DNA of 64,000 nucleotides from Clostridia bacterium. GTDB taxonomy: Bacteria > Bacillota > Clostridia > Christensenellales > CAG-138. Both the position numbers and the translations under genes were made by a program. Every line of letters begins with the position of its first letter. The stretch's first letter is position 1. The stretch spans positions 45,052-109,051 of the forward strand of contig JAFSEB010000063.1 in NCBI GenBank assembly GCA_017435905.1, in the 5' to 3' direction. This document shows, piece by piece, positions 35,084-44,186 of the stretch. The notes beneath the pieces were generated by a model. That model saw only the letters and a program-made list of their open reading frames with translations, ran no database searches and was not told the DNA's origin.

Positions 35084-36856
35084 ATGCCCATGTTCCCGGA
35101 AGCATGGATGGATGAGCTCCTGCAGAAGACCGACCTTGTATCCCTTGTTTCGGAATATGTGGTGCTTTCCCCGAAAAGCGGAAGGCTTTGGGGCTGCTGC
35201 CCCTTTCACAATGAAAAAACGCCCTCTTTTTCCGTGCAGCCGGACAAGCAGATGTATTACTGCTTCGGCTGTCACGCAGGCGGCGGTGCCATCCAGTTCG
35301 TGCGTGAGGTGGAGCGCCTCGGCTTTGTAGATGCGGTGAAATTTCTTGCCCAGCGGGCAGGAATGGAGCTTCCCGATGAAGTGGATGACGACAAGCTTCG
35401 CCGTGAGCGCCAGCACAAAGAACGGCTTTATGCAGCCTGCAAGGAAGCGGCGCTGTTTTACCATAAGCAGCTTCTGACAAAAGAAGCCGCACACGCACAG
35501 CAATACCTGACCCGCCGCGGTGTGGATGGAAAGCTTGCGGCCCGTTTCGGGCTTGGCTATGCCTTCGATACATGGGACGGCCTTACCAACCACCTGACCG
35601 CAAAGGGCTATACAAAAAATGAACTGATCGATGCGGGGCTCGCCATCCGCTCCAAAAACAGGGAAGGCTGCTATGACGCTTACCGTGACCGCATCGTGTT
35701 TCCCATTATTGCCACCACCGGCCGTGTAGTCGGCTTTGGCGCACGCACCATGAAAAAGGACGAGCAGCCCAAGTATATCAATACCGGCGATACGCCCATC
35801 TACAACAAGCGGAACAACCTTTATGCCCTCAACATGCAAAAGGGCAAACATCCGCAGGATCTTATCATGGTGGAAGGGTATATGGATGTCATCAGCCTCT
35901 TTGGGGGCGGCGTGGACAATGCGGTGGCATCCCTCGGTACGGCGCTGACACCCCAGCAGGCGAAGCTCCTCAAACGCTATGTGGAGCGTGTTTACATCTG
36001 CTATGACGGCGATGCTGCCGGGCAGAATGCAACCCTTCGGGGGCTTGATATCCTTTCCGCCGAAGGCATTGATGTTAAGGTCATCACCATCCCCGGCGAT
36101 GCGGACCCCGACGACTATATCCGCCGCAAGGGGAGGGATGCCTTCCTGAAGCTGAAGGACGATGCGGATACGCTCAACGGCTTCAAACTCAGCCACATCG
36201 CATCGCAGTATGATCTTGAGACTGCAGACGGCCGTGAGAAATTTGCCAAAAAAGCCTGTGCGTTCGTGGGCGGTCTTGAACCGGTGGAACGGGAACGCTA
36301 TGCACCGCTCGTAGCAAGAAAAGCAGGCGTTTCCCTTGATGCCGTCAAGGCGCAGTGCGGCCTTCAGAAGCCGCAGGAAGCGAATAGCGCTGTCAAAAAA
36401 CGGAATACTATCAATAAAAAACGCGAGGCGAAAGATACCGAACCGGATCGAATCGAGCAGATGCTGCTCCACGCCATGCAGTCATCCTGTGAAGGGGCCG
36501 CATACACGGCGGAGCGCATGGCAGATGCGGAGATCACGTTCCTATCGCCGGGGTTTGCAGGCTATGCGGATGCGCTGCTCATTGCATTTCTTGCGGAGGA
36601 AGCGCCGGACCTTTCCCGCCTTGTGGCGGAATTGCCGGAGGAGCAGGCGGAGGCGGCTGCCCGGGTCATGATGGAAGACCCCATTTCAGGGGATGTAAAG
36701 CCCCTTGTGGATGACTGCATCAACAAGCTCATGCACAACCGCATCAATGAGCGGCTCAAGGAGCTTGCCGCAGAAATGAACGAGCCCACGGCAGACCGTG
36801 CCGCACTTTTGAAAGAACATGCGGCGCTGATACAGAAACTAAAAAAGTTTAAATAA
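35084..36856 (+). CDS. dnaG: DNA primase
   Basis: 590 residues from ATG 35084 (AGGAG 8 nt upstream; the in-frame GTG at 35075 overlaps that site). It makes RNA primers at the fork. The zinc-binding domain has [14 protein letters not shown] and CFGCHAGG (about 38-62); the RNA-polymerase core has [13 protein letters not shown] and the TOPRIM acids in [14 protein letters not shown] and [11 protein letters not shown]. The C-terminal DnaB-interacting region is helical. Middle gene of dgt-dnaG-rpoD, 46 nt ahead of rpoD. Confidence 0.97.
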   Translation: MPMFPEAWMDELLQKTDLVSLVSEYVVLSPKSGRLWGCCPFHNEKTPSFSVQPDKQMYYCFGCHAGGGAIQFVREVERLGFVDAVKFLAQRAGMELPDEVDDDKLRRERQHKERLYAACKEAALFYHKQLLTKEAAHAQQYLTRRGVDGKLAARFGLGYAFDTWDGLTNHLTAKGYTKNELIDAGLAIRSKNREGCYDAYRDRIVFPIIATTGRVVGFGARTMKKDEQPKYINTGDTPIYNKRNNLYALNMQKGKHPQDLIMVEGYMDVISLFGGGVDNAVASLGTALTPQQAKLLKRYVERVYICYDGDAAGQNATLRGLDILSAEGIDVKVITIPGDADPDDYIRRKGRDAFLKLKDDADTLNGFKLSHIASQYDLETADGREKFAKKACAFVGGLEPVERERYAPLVARKAGVSLDAVKAQCGLQKPQEANSAVKKRNTINKKREAKDTEPDRIEQMLLHAMQSSCEGAAYTAERMADAEITFLSPGFAGYADALLIAFLAEEAPDLSRLVAELPEEQAEAAARVMMEDPISGDVKPLVDDCINKLMHNRINERLKELAAEMNEPTADRAALLKEHAALIQKLKKFK

Positions 36857-36902
36857 AGCAAAGAACACGAACGAAAAAGCATCAGTAAGGGAGAGAACGG
36901 CT

Positions 36903-37985
36903 TTGGAAGCAAACAAACCCACCACCACAAACAAAATCGAAGAACTCATTGAGCGAGGCAAACAAAAGGGCGTACTGACCTATCAGGAGGTCATGGATAC
37001 GCTGGCGGAGCTTGAGATGAATTCCGAGCAGATCGAGCGGCTGTATGACCGTTTCGAGGCACTCAACATCGATATCGTGGAAGAGATCGATGTGGCGGAA
37101 GACATCAACGAAGAGCTTGCCGAGATCGACAACTCCGTTTCCGGCACGGAAGGCGTTGCCATCGATGACCCCGTTCGCATGTACCTGAAGGAGATCGGCA
37201 AGGTGCCGCTTCTCAATGCCACCGAGGAGATCGAGATCGCCAAGCGCATGGCGGACGGCGATCAGGATGCAAAGCGTCAGCTGGCGGAAGCCAACCTGCG
37301 CCTTGTGGTCTCCGTTGCAAAACGCTATGTCGGCCGCGGCATGCTGTTCCTTGACCTCATTCAGGAAGGCAACCTCGGTTTGATCAAGGCGGTGGAAAAG
37401 TTTGACTACCGCAAGGGCTATAAGTTCTCTACCTATGCCACCTGGTGGATCCGTCAGGCCATCACCCGTGCCATTGCGGATCAGGCCCGCACCATCCGCA
37501 TCCCCGTGCATATGGTGGAAACCATCAATAAGCTGATCCGTGTGAACCGCCAGCTGCTGCAGGAATACGGCCGTGAACCCCGCCCCGATGAGATCGCTGC
37601 CGAAATGGGCATCTCCGAGGAAAAGGTTCGTGAGATCATCAAGGTCGCACAGGAACCCGTTTCCCTCGAAACTCCCATCGGTGAAGAGGAAGACAGCCAC
37701 CTTGGCGACTTCATTCCCGATGATGAAGCACCTGCCCCGGCGGAAGTTGCCGCCTTCACCCTCCTCAAGGAGCAGCTGATGGAGGTGCTTGATACCCTTA
37801 CTCCCCGTGAGGAGAAGGTACTGCGCCTGCGTTTCGGCCTTGATGACGGCAAAGCACGCACCCTTGAAGAGGTGGGCAAGGAATTCAACGTTACCCGTGA
37901 GCGCATCCGCCAGATCGAAGCAAAAGCGCTGCGCAAGCTGCGCCATCCTTCCCGCAGCAAGAAGCTGAAGGATTTCCTTGAATAA
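36903..37985 (+). CDS. rpoD: Primary sigma factor RpoD (SigA)
   Basis: 360 residues from TTG 36903, AGGGAG about 9 nt upstream. Region 1.1 is an acidic helix (1-80); region 1.2 [16 protein letters not shown]; region 2 [20 protein letters not shown] and [15 protein letters not shown] (-10 melting); region 3 [12 protein letters not shown]; region 4 [15 protein letters not shown] and [20 protein letters not shown] (-35 helix-turn-helix). The helix residues fit the TTGACA/TATAAT promoters seen across this window. No NCR insertion, as usual in Firmicutes. Confidence 0.98.
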   Translation: MEANKPTTTNKIEELIERGKQKGVLTYQEVMDTLAELEMNSEQIERLYDRFEALNIDIVEEIDVAEDINEELAEIDNSVSGTEGVAIDDPVRMYLKEIGKVPLLNATEEIEIAKRMADGDQDAKRQLAEANLRLVVSVAKRYVGRGMLFLDLIQEGNLGLIKAVEKFDYRKGYKFSTYATWWIRQAITRAIADQARTIRIPVHMVETINKLIRVNRQLLQEYGREPRPDEIAAEMGISEEKVREIIKVAQEPVSLETPIGEEEDSHLGDFIPDDEAPAPAEVAAFTLLKEQLMEVLDTLTPREEKVLRLRFGLDDGKARTLEEVGKEFNVTRERIRQIEAKALRKLRHPSRSKKLKDFLE

Positions 37986-37996
37986 AGAAACACAAC

Positions 37997-38030
37997 AAAG
38001 CGGCAAATGCATCTGCATTTGCCGCTTTTG
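37997..38030 (+). terminator. Terminator of dgt-dnaG-rpoD
   Basis: 15-nt arms AAAGCGGCAAATGCA (37997-38011) and complement (38014-38028), ATCT loop, T-rich end. Confidence 0.8.
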
Positions 38031-38216
38031 CCTGTTTTAGGGCTTTTTTTGCATCTCTCCCCAAGGTAGACCCAAAGGGAAGGGCTTTTCTACCGCCGTT
38101 TTCGCTTCTCTACAAACAGGGAAGGGGGCTGTGGGTTGTGCCGGATGCCGTTCTACCTGTATCCTTCCTTCATCAGCTATGGCCGCATGCGGCGGCATAA
38201 AGAAGGAGACGATACC

Positions 38217-38882
38217 ATGGAACGGACAAAACTTCGTGACCGCACTCTGCCGAACTACACCCGGGGCGAGGAGATCTTCAATATGGCATCCCATGCGGCA
38301 GGGGCAGCCTTCGGCGTGTTTGCGCTTATCGCCTGCCTTGTGAAGGCGGCAGGAGATGTGTGGGCAACGGTGGGCAGCGCCGTTTACGGTGCATCGCTCA
38401 TCATCCTTTACAGCGTTTCCGGCATTTATCACGGCTTAAAGCCCAACATGGGCAAAAAGGTGATGCAGGTGCTGGACCATTGCTGCATTTATTTCCTGAT
38501 TGCAGGCACGTATACGCCTATCCTGTTTTCTGCCATCCGCCTTGTGTCGCCCACTGCCTGCTGGGTGCTGTTCGGGGCTGTATGGGGCATTGCAGCGGCG
38601 GCAACGGTGTTTACCGCCATCGACCACAACAAATACGCCGCCCTTTCCATGGTCTGCTATCTCGGTATGGGCTGGTGCATCGTGTTTGCAATCAAGCCTG
38701 CTGTTGCTGCCATCCCGAAGGAGGGGCTTCTCTACATCCTCTGGGGCGGCATTGCATATACCCTCGGTGCCATCCTTTACGGCATCGGCAGCAGGGTAAG
38801 GTGGATGCACAGCATCTTCCATCTGTTTGTGGTACTTGGCAGCGTGCTGCAGTTTCTCGGCATCCTAATGCATGTGCTTTGA
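38217..38882 (+). CDS. Hemolysin III family / YqfA-like membrane protein
   Basis: 221 residues from ATG 38217 with GAAGGAG upstream; a reading from 38136 has no signal. Seven hydrophobic helices. The PAQR-type motifs are EIFNMASHAAGAAFG, YHGLKP followed by QVLDHCCIYFLIAGTYTP, and HSIFHLFVVLGS, whose His, Asp and His residues form the metal site. Relatives are PAQR receptors; in bacteria the physiological role is unsettled and haemolysis is not implied. Single gene. Confidence 0.9.
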   Translation: MERTKLRDRTLPNYTRGEEIFNMASHAAGAAFGVFALIACLVKAAGDVWATVGSAVYGASLIILYSVSGIYHGLKPNMGKKVMQVLDHCCIYFLIAGTYTPILFSAIRLVSPTACWVLFGAVWGIAAAATVFTAIDHNKYAALSMVCYLGMGWCIVFAIKPAVAAIPKEGLLYILWGGIAYTLGAILYGIGSRVRWMHSIFHLFVVLGSVLQFLGILMHVL

Positions 38883-38922
38883 GGCTGTTTATCATTTATT
38901 CAAAGTAATTCATCATGAAGTG

Positions 38923-38931
38923 TGGTATAGT
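38923..38931 (+). promoter_or_regulatory. Extended -10 promoter of the SpoIID-dockerin gene
   Basis: TGG followed by TATAGT (38926-38931) forms an extended -10; no good -35 is seen. Confidence 0.5.
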
Positions 38932-38969
38932 AATACTGACCGCACTTTTTCTTTGTTTGGAGGATCTCA

Positions 38970-41051
38970 ATGAAACGCACCGCTGCGCTTTTCCTTTCAC
39001 TGATGCTGCTTTTTGCCGTGCTTTTCGTGCCCGGCGTTTCCCACGGCGCAACGGATAACAGCTGGGCACGGGTGCTGCTTTCCACCGGGTGCTACGATAC
39101 GCTGACCCTCAATGTGATGGGAAGCTACTTCATTTACGATAACGGCAAGACCTTCTGGGGCGGCACGCTGACGGTATCCGTCACGGAGGATGGGCGTCTC
39201 AGCGTGACCCACTCCATGCAGGGGCTTCTTTATACGGGCGACTTTTTCACCCTTGCAAGGGAATATGTTTCCCCTTCCGCCGGCGCCGTGGTGTTTACAG
39301 ACTGTGACAGTGCAGTCAAAGGCAATGCTTATCTCGGGCATTTTCACTTTACGGTGAAGGAATCCTCAAGCGGCGAAAAGTACATCCGTGTAGTGAACGA
39401 AGTGCCCCTTGACCAGTATCTTTACGGCGTCATCGGCCACGAAATGAGCAACTCCTTTCCCATTGAGGCATTGAAAGCGCAGGCGGTGGTGTCGGCTTCC
39501 TATGTCGTTACTAAGATCAATACCGGCAGCGATTACCACTTTACCGACTCCTCTTCCAGCGATCAGGTATACAGCGGTTACGATCCCTACGATACCCGTG
39601 TCATCGAAGCGGTGGATGCGGTGACGGGGGAGGTCATGTTTGTGGACGGCAAGCTGCTGCGTGCGCTGTTCTGCTCCTCAAACGGCGGCGAGACCAGCCT
39701 GCCCCTTTATGAGTGGGGAGAGGTGCTTCAGTCCAACGTCATCACCACGGATGGCTATGTGGTGCAGCTTGACCCTTACGATCTTCGCAATCCATCCACC
39801 ACAAGTCAGGGCGAACACGAAACGCTTTCCGTTTCATACGGCGAGGCCACAGCGGAAAGCCTCGGGGAAGCCTTTTACGGTTTCCTTTGTGCGGCGGCGG
39901 ATACTGCCCTTGGCACGAGCGGTGCGGCTGTGACGGCCGTTCATTCCGTTTCGCTGCATACGCCGCCCACTACTACCCTTGAAAACGGCACCGTTCGCAC
40001 GTGGAGCGAGTTTACCCGCAACATGACCGCCTGCACCGTGGTGGTCGATGCAAAGGCGAACGGCGTATCCTATTCCAAACAGAGCATCACGTTTTCTCCC
40101 AAGGACCTCAAAACGGCAGGGGTGTTCACCTCTTCCCGGAATCTTCGTGCTTATTGGGGCGAGGCGACCGTGGATGCGGAAGGAAACGAGACCGGCTGCA
40201 TCATCCACCGGGGAAGATGGGGGAGCGGGATCGGACTTTCCCAGCGGGGCGCACAGCAAATGGCAAACGAAGGCTTTGGCTACCGTGATATTCTTGCGTT
40301 TTATTTTCCCAATGCGGAGGTTGATACCATCGTGCTGCAGGCGCCCTTTGACCCCGTGCTGCCCGGTGCGGCGCCCGTGGTGCTTGCAAAGGGTGTGATC
40401 AATGCGGACGGCGTTGCCCTTCGCAGCGGCCCTTCCACCTATTATCAAAAGCTTTCCACCCTTGCAAAAAACAGCGAAGTGGAGATCTACGGTGAGCTTG
40501 GCGCATGGGATTATGTGATGGTCTATGTGGATGGCGAGCTTTACGGCTATGTGCATTCCACCTATGTCACGGTCACAGAACGAAGTGAACCGGAAGTACC
40601 TTCCTTGCCCGATACTGACCCATCCAAGGTACTTGCAAAGGGAAAGGTGATAAACGTCAACGAAAGCGTCAATTTCCGTGCTGAGGCTTCAAGCGGTTCC
40701 GCAAAAGTGGGATCGCTTCCCAAGGATACGGTCTTTGATATCTATGCCCGTTCCGGCGCATGGTACTATATCTATGTCGGAACGGATGCAAAAGGCAAGA
40801 CCGTCAACAAATACGGCTATATTTACGGTCACTATGTGGGCATTACGGAATACCTGACGCCGGAACCTGTGGATGCGGAGGATATCGACGGTGACGGCAG
40901 CGTAACGGTGCTCGATGCGCTTCTGATCGCCAAGGAAGCAGCCCAAATGGGCGTGATGACTTCCGAACAGAAACAGAAGGCGGATATCGACAGGAACAGC
41001 AGTATCGGCGTTTCCGATGCGATTCGGGCTGCCATTGCCGCCGCAAAGTGA
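38970..41051 (+). CDS. Secreted SpoIID-domain protein with SH3 pair and C-terminal dockerin
   Basis: 693 residues. Signal peptide to about Gly26 (VSHGATD). The SpoIID amidase-enhancer/lytic-transglycosylase-like domain spans about 30-460: VPLDQYLYGVIGHEMSNSFP with the catalytic-type Glu, LKAQAVVSASYV, CSSNGGETS and GIGLSQRGAQQMA. Two SH3_3 domains (about 475-540 and 550-625) should bind peptidoglycan. The tail (about 637-692) is a duplicated calcium-loop helix, DIDGDGSVTVLDALLIA then DIDRNSSIGVSDAIRAA, the form of a type I dockerin. A dockerin implies docking to a cohesin scaffold on the cell or in a complex. Confidence 0.9.
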   Translation: MKRTAALFLSLMLLFAVLFVPGVSHGATDNSWARVLLSTGCYDTLTLNVMGSYFIYDNGKTFWGGTLTVSVTEDGRLSVTHSMQGLLYTGDFFTLAREYVSPSAGAVVFTDCDSAVKGNAYLGHFHFTVKESSSGEKYIRVVNEVPLDQYLYGVIGHEMSNSFPIEALKAQAVVSASYVVTKINTGSDYHFTDSSSSDQVYSGYDPYDTRVIEAVDAVTGEVMFVDGKLLRALFCSSNGGETSLPLYEWGEVLQSNVITTDGYVVQLDPYDLRNPSTTSQGEHETLSVSYGEATAESLGEAFYGFLCAAADTALGTSGAAVTAVHSVSLHTPPTTTLENGTVRTWSEFTRNMTACTVVVDAKANGVSYSKQSITFSPKDLKTAGVFTSSRNLRAYWGEATVDAEGNETGCIIHRGRWGSGIGLSQRGAQQMANEGFGYRDILAFYFPNAEVDTIVLQAPFDPVLPGAAPVVLAKGVINADGVALRSGPSTYYQKLSTLAKNSEVEIYGELGAWDYVMVYVDGELYGYVHSTYVTVTERSEPEVPSLPDTDPSKVLAKGKVINVNESVNFRAEASSGSAKVGSLPKDTVFDIYARSGAWYYIYVGTDAKGKTVNKYGYIYGHYVGITEYLTPEPVDAEDIDGDGSVTVLDALLIAKEAAQMGVMTSEQKQKADIDRNSSIGVSDAIRAAIAAAK

Positions 41052-41104
41052 TATCATTTCGGAATTTGATGAAAAAATGCCCGTATTGCGCATAAATCCC
41101 TTGT

Positions 41105-41133
41105 TTGAATGAGGGGAGATGTGGTAATATAAT
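41105..41133 (+). promoter_or_regulatory. Promoter of efp
   Basis: TTGAAT (41105-41110), 17 nt, TATAAT (41128-41133). Confidence 0.72.
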
Positions 41134-41222
41134 ACACAGTATTGTATATCATGGCGTTGCTGTGTGCGTACGGCATGGTAAAAATATACCAGCATCAATA
41201 AACCATCTGGAGGATAATACCT

Positions 41223-41786
41223 ATGGCAATGATTATGGCAGGCGATTTTCGCAAGGGTGTAACGGTTGAAATTGACGGCAACGTGTGGTCCATCGCGGAT
41301 TTCCAGCATGTTAAGCCCGGCAAAGGCGCGGCCTTCGTACGTACCCGTCTTAAGAACGTGATGACCGGTGCTGTGCTTGAGCGCACCTTCAGCCCCACCG
41401 ATAAGTATCCCACCGCTCACATCGAGACCAAGGAAATGCAGTATCTCTACAACGACGGTGAACTGTATTACTTCATGGATACCGAAACCTATGAGCAGCT
41501 TCCCCTCAACCATGAGCAGGTGGAAGACGCCATCGATTTCATCGTGGAAAACGAGAACGTCACCATCCGTTTCTTCAAGGGCAGCCCCTTCTCCGTTGCA
41601 GCACCCAACTTTGTTGAACTGACCGTTACCGAAACCGAACCGGGCTTCAAGGGCGATACCGCTACCGGCACCACCAAGCCCGCTACCCTTGAGACCGGCT
41701 TCAAAATCAACGTTCCGCTGTTCGTCAACGAAGGCGACCGCATCCGCGTTGATACCCGCACCGGCGAATACATGGAGCGCGTTTAA
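41223..41786 (+). CDS. efp: Elongation factor P
   Basis: 187 residues. It relieves stalling at proline runs by entering the E site. The KOW domain loop [16 protein letters not shown] has the tip lysine (Lys34), which is modified in many bacteria; the OB domains and the C-terminal [19 protein letters not shown] with [15 protein letters not shown] are standard. The modifying enzyme is not in view. GGAGG before ATG; 36 nt upstream of the CD1247-like gene, probably one transcript. Confidence 0.97.
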   Translation: MAMIMAGDFRKGVTVEIDGNVWSIADFQHVKPGKGAAFVRTRLKNVMTGAVLERTFSPTDKYPTAHIETKEMQYLYNDGELYYFMDTETYEQLPLNHEQVEDAIDFIVENENVTIRFFKGSPFSVAAPNFVELTVTETEPGFKGDTATGTTKPATLETGFKINVPLFVNEGDRIRVDTRTGEYMERV

Positions 41787-41822
41787 CCAATACTTTTAAC
41801 ATCACTTTTCAGGAGGTTACCT

Positions 41823-42251
41823 ATGGGTTACATGAAAGAAAAGGTTGCCTATCTGCGCGGCCTTGCGGACGGCATGAACATCGGTGAAGATGCGCAGGGC
41901 AAGCTGCTTCTCGCCATGATCGAGACCATGGACGAGATGGCTGCCACCATCGATGAAAACGAAGAAGCCATCATCGACCTCGATGAGTGCATCGACGATA
42001 TCTGCGACGAGATCTCCGATATCGATGAGTGCATCGATGCTCTTCTTGAGGATGACTGCGAGGATTGCGATGGCTGTGACGGCTGCTGCGGCGAGTACAG
42101 CGACTTCGAAGACGATTTTGTAGAGGTCGAGTGCCCCTACTGCGGTGAGGTCGTATACTTCGATCAGGGCATGCTTGAGTCCGATGAAGACCTCATCTGC
42201 CCCAACTGCAACGAGTCCATCATCGAGACCGTTGAGGATGACGAAGAATAA
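41823..42251 (+). CDS. CD1247-like protein with acidic coiled N-terminus and zinc ribbon
   Basis: 142 residues. The N-terminal helix (MKEKVAYLRGLADGMNI) matches what is annotated in clostridia as the CD1247 N-terminal domain, next to efp as here. A strongly acidic helix (about 40-75) leads into a Cys cluster (CEDCDGCDGCCGE) and a zinc ribbon with CPYCGEVVYF and CPNCNESI. Ten cysteines in about 55 residues suggest metal binding. Function unknown. Ends before the shared terminator with the convergent lipoprotein gene. Confidence 0.8.
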   Translation: MGYMKEKVAYLRGLADGMNIGEDAQGKLLLAMIETMDEMAATIDENEEAIIDLDECIDDICDEISDIDECIDALLEDDCEDCDGCDGCCGEYSDFEDDFVEVECPYCGEVVYFDQGMLESDEDLICPNCNESIIETVEDDEE

Positions 42252-42268
42252 TTCTTCCTGCAAACAAC

Positions 42269-42305
42269 AAAACAGCGCACGGAGTTCCGTGCGCTGTTTT
42301 TTGTT
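42269..42305. terminator. Bidirectional terminator between CD1247-like gene and SBP
   Basis: 15-nt arms AAAACAGCGCACGGA (42269-42283) and complement (42286-42300), followed by TT; A-rich left flank serves the minus strand. Confidence 0.85.
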
Positions 42306-42307
42306 CC

Positions 42308-43312
42308 TTACTTTTTGATCTCTTTTACGGCAGCTTCCGCAAAGCTGTTGTCAACAAGGGTTTCAAATGCAATGCGGTCCGTCAGCTCGCCGGCACCTTC
42401 CATGATGTCCTGCAGCCGTGTGAAGGATGCTTCCGTCATGATGGGATCAAGCGCCCAGGAATCCGTGGCACGGTAACTGTTTGCCACGATGGAAAGCGTC
42501 TCGATGGAAGAATCGGGGAAGAAGGGCTGCATGGCTTCTGCGATTTCCGCATCGGCAGCGGACTGCACCCAAAGCTGCGCCCGGTAAAGCGCACGGACAA
42601 AGGCGGATACAAATTCGGGATCCTCGCTGACGGTCTCCTTTGCCGTCATAAAGGCCGTGTAGGGCACTTCACCGGATTCAAGGCCGATATTCGCCACAAC
42701 GTATCCTTTTCCGGCATTTTCAAACTCCGATGCGGTAGGCTCAAACAGCGTGACGTAATCGCCGGTGCCGCTTTCAAAGGCGCCGCCCATCAGGTTGAAC
42801 TGCACGTTGCTGATCACTTCCACATCTTCGCCCGGTGTGAGACCGTGGGCTTTGAGCACATACAGCAGCGTCATGTAAGGCATACCGCCCGGGCGGCCGC
42901 CGATAACGGATTTTCCGCGGAGGGACTCCCAATCAAAAGCTGTTTCTTCTTCACGTCCTACCAGAAAGGAACCGTCCCGTTTGGTAAGCTGTGCGATGAC
43001 CATGGGGTGTTCTTCTTTGCCGCCGGAAGCAACGTATACGCCGGTTTCCGGCCCCATCAGGGCAATATCCGCCTCGCCTGCAAGCAATGCGGTCATGCTT
43101 TTGTCGCTGCCGCCGCCGGTCACGATCTCGATCTCCATGCCTTCTTCTTCAAAAAAACCTTTGGATACCGCAACGTAAAGCGGTGCATAGAACACGGAGC
43201 GTGTCACCTCGTTGATGGTGACATGGCGAAGGGCTGTTTCTTTCTCGCAGCCGCAGAAAAGGAACGCAGTGCAAAGCAGCAGGCACAGCGCAGGGAAAAA
43301 GAGCTTTTTCAT
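42308..43312 (-). CDS. Solitary NMT1/SsuA-type substrate-binding lipoprotein
   Basis: 334 residues. Lipobox FCGC (Cys22). NEVTRSVFYAPLYVAVSKGFF and EEEGMEIEIVTGGGSDKSMT are the start of an NMT1/THI5-like periplasmic-binding fold; LLAGEADIALMGPE, GKSVIGGRPGGMPYMTLLYV and SGTGDYVTLFEPTASEF continue it. Relatives bind thiamin precursors, sulfonates or nitrate. No permease or ATPase gene is adjacent, so it must pair with a transporter elsewhere or act as a sensor. GGAGG is ahead of the ATG. Confidence 0.87.
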   Translation of the reverse strand: MKKLFFPALCLLLCTAFLFCGCEKETALRHVTINEVTRSVFYAPLYVAVSKGFFEEEGMEIEIVTGGGSDKSMTALLAGEADIALMGPETGVYVASGGKEEHPMVIAQLTKRDGSFLVGREEETAFDWESLRGKSVIGGRPGGMPYMTLLYVLKAHGLTPGEDVEVISNVQFNLMGGAFESGTGDYVTLFEPTASEFENAGKGYVVANIGLESGEVPYTAFMTAKETVSEDPEFVSAFVRALYRAQLWVQSAADAEIAEAMQPFFPDSSIETLSIVANSYRATDSWALDPIMTEASFTRLQDIMEGAGELTDRIAFETLVDNSFAEAAVKEIKK

Positions 43313-43366
43313 AGCAACCTCCTTGTTTAATTGGCTGCTTCATACTATGCATGCACTCAAAAAAGT

Positions 43367-43397
43367 GAAACAAAAAAAGGACGGCGGCGCCGTCCTT
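43367..43397 (-). terminator. Terminator of pgsA
   Basis: AAGGACGGC (43377-43385) pairs with 43389-43397; on the minus strand it is followed by TTTTTTTG. Confidence 0.82.
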
Positions 43398-43411
43398 CTG
43401 TTTGTGGGGGA

Positions 43412-43954
43412 TTATTCTTTTTTGCTGTGCAGCATGGGGAAGAGGTTCAGCTTCGCATAGTGCACAAGGGCAATGAGCGCAAGCACGATGGCGATAACGA
43501 AAACGATCACATCAAGGTGCAGCGTGCCGATGGTGGGAAGGAAGTATTTGCCAAGCGTCAGCGCAACGCTCAGGCTGAAAAAGCCGGATGCAAGCTTGCC
43601 GAACCAGTCCGCATACACAACGACGTTTTTCCGGAACAGGAATGCGCTGCCGATGATCATCAAAACCTCTTTTACATAGGCGATCGCAATAAGATAGCCG
43701 GGCAGCCAGCCTTTGTACCAGAAACAGGAAAGGGCTGCAAGCAGCATGAATTTATCTGCGAGAGGATCAAGCACCTTGCCGATGTTGGTGATCCAGTTGT
43801 TTCGCCTTGCAAGGAACCCGTCAAGAAGATCCGTCAGAAAGGCAGCGATATAGGTGATCAGGCAGGCAAGGTAGCGTTCCACCGAGAAAAAGTAGAGGAA
43901 CACGCCAACCATCAAAAGCCGGATCGTGGAAAGAATATTGGGAATGTGCCGCAT
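43412..43954 (-). CDS. pgsA: CDP-diacylglycerol-glycerol-3-phosphate 3-phosphatidyltransferase
   Basis: 180 residues from ATG 43954, GAGG 9 nt upstream; the ATG at 43969 has no ribosome site. Four or five membrane helices. The CDP-alcohol phosphotransferase signature is complete: DLLDGFLARRNNWITNIGKV then LDPLADK, with the four catalytic aspartates. It commits CDP-DAG to phosphatidylglycerol, which Cls at 12.0 kb converts to cardiolipin. PgsA rather than PssA is chosen for the general sequence fit and length. Confidence 0.92.
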   Translation of the reverse strand: MRHIPNILSTIRLLMVGVFLYFFSVERYLACLITYIAAFLTDLLDGFLARRNNWITNIGKVLDPLADKFMLLAALSCFWYKGWLPGYLIAIAYVKEVLMIIGSAFLFRKNVVVYADWFGKLASGFFSLSVALTLGKYFLPTIGTLHLDVIVFVIAIVLALIALVHYAKLNLFPMLHSKKE

Positions 43955-44098
43955 ATACAAGAACCTCATCCGTCATGGTCATATTTACGTAAAGTACATT
44001 ATAGCACAGCTATGACATGATTTGCGAGTGAACGCCAAAAATTTTACCAAAATGGCACAATTGATCCGTCGGTTTTTCTTTTCGCAGAATTTGATTTG

Positions 44099-44127
44099 TT
44101 GACAGTTCGCACCGTGACGGCTACAAT
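44099..44127 (+). promoter_or_regulatory. Promoter of the PrsA-like gene
   Basis: TTGACA (44099-44104), 17 nt, TACAAT (44122-44127). Confidence 0.78.
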
Positions 44128-44186
44128 ATATAGATAAGTTTATAATGGGGCAGGGTATGAACTGCCTTTACAAAGGAGAAGTAAGA

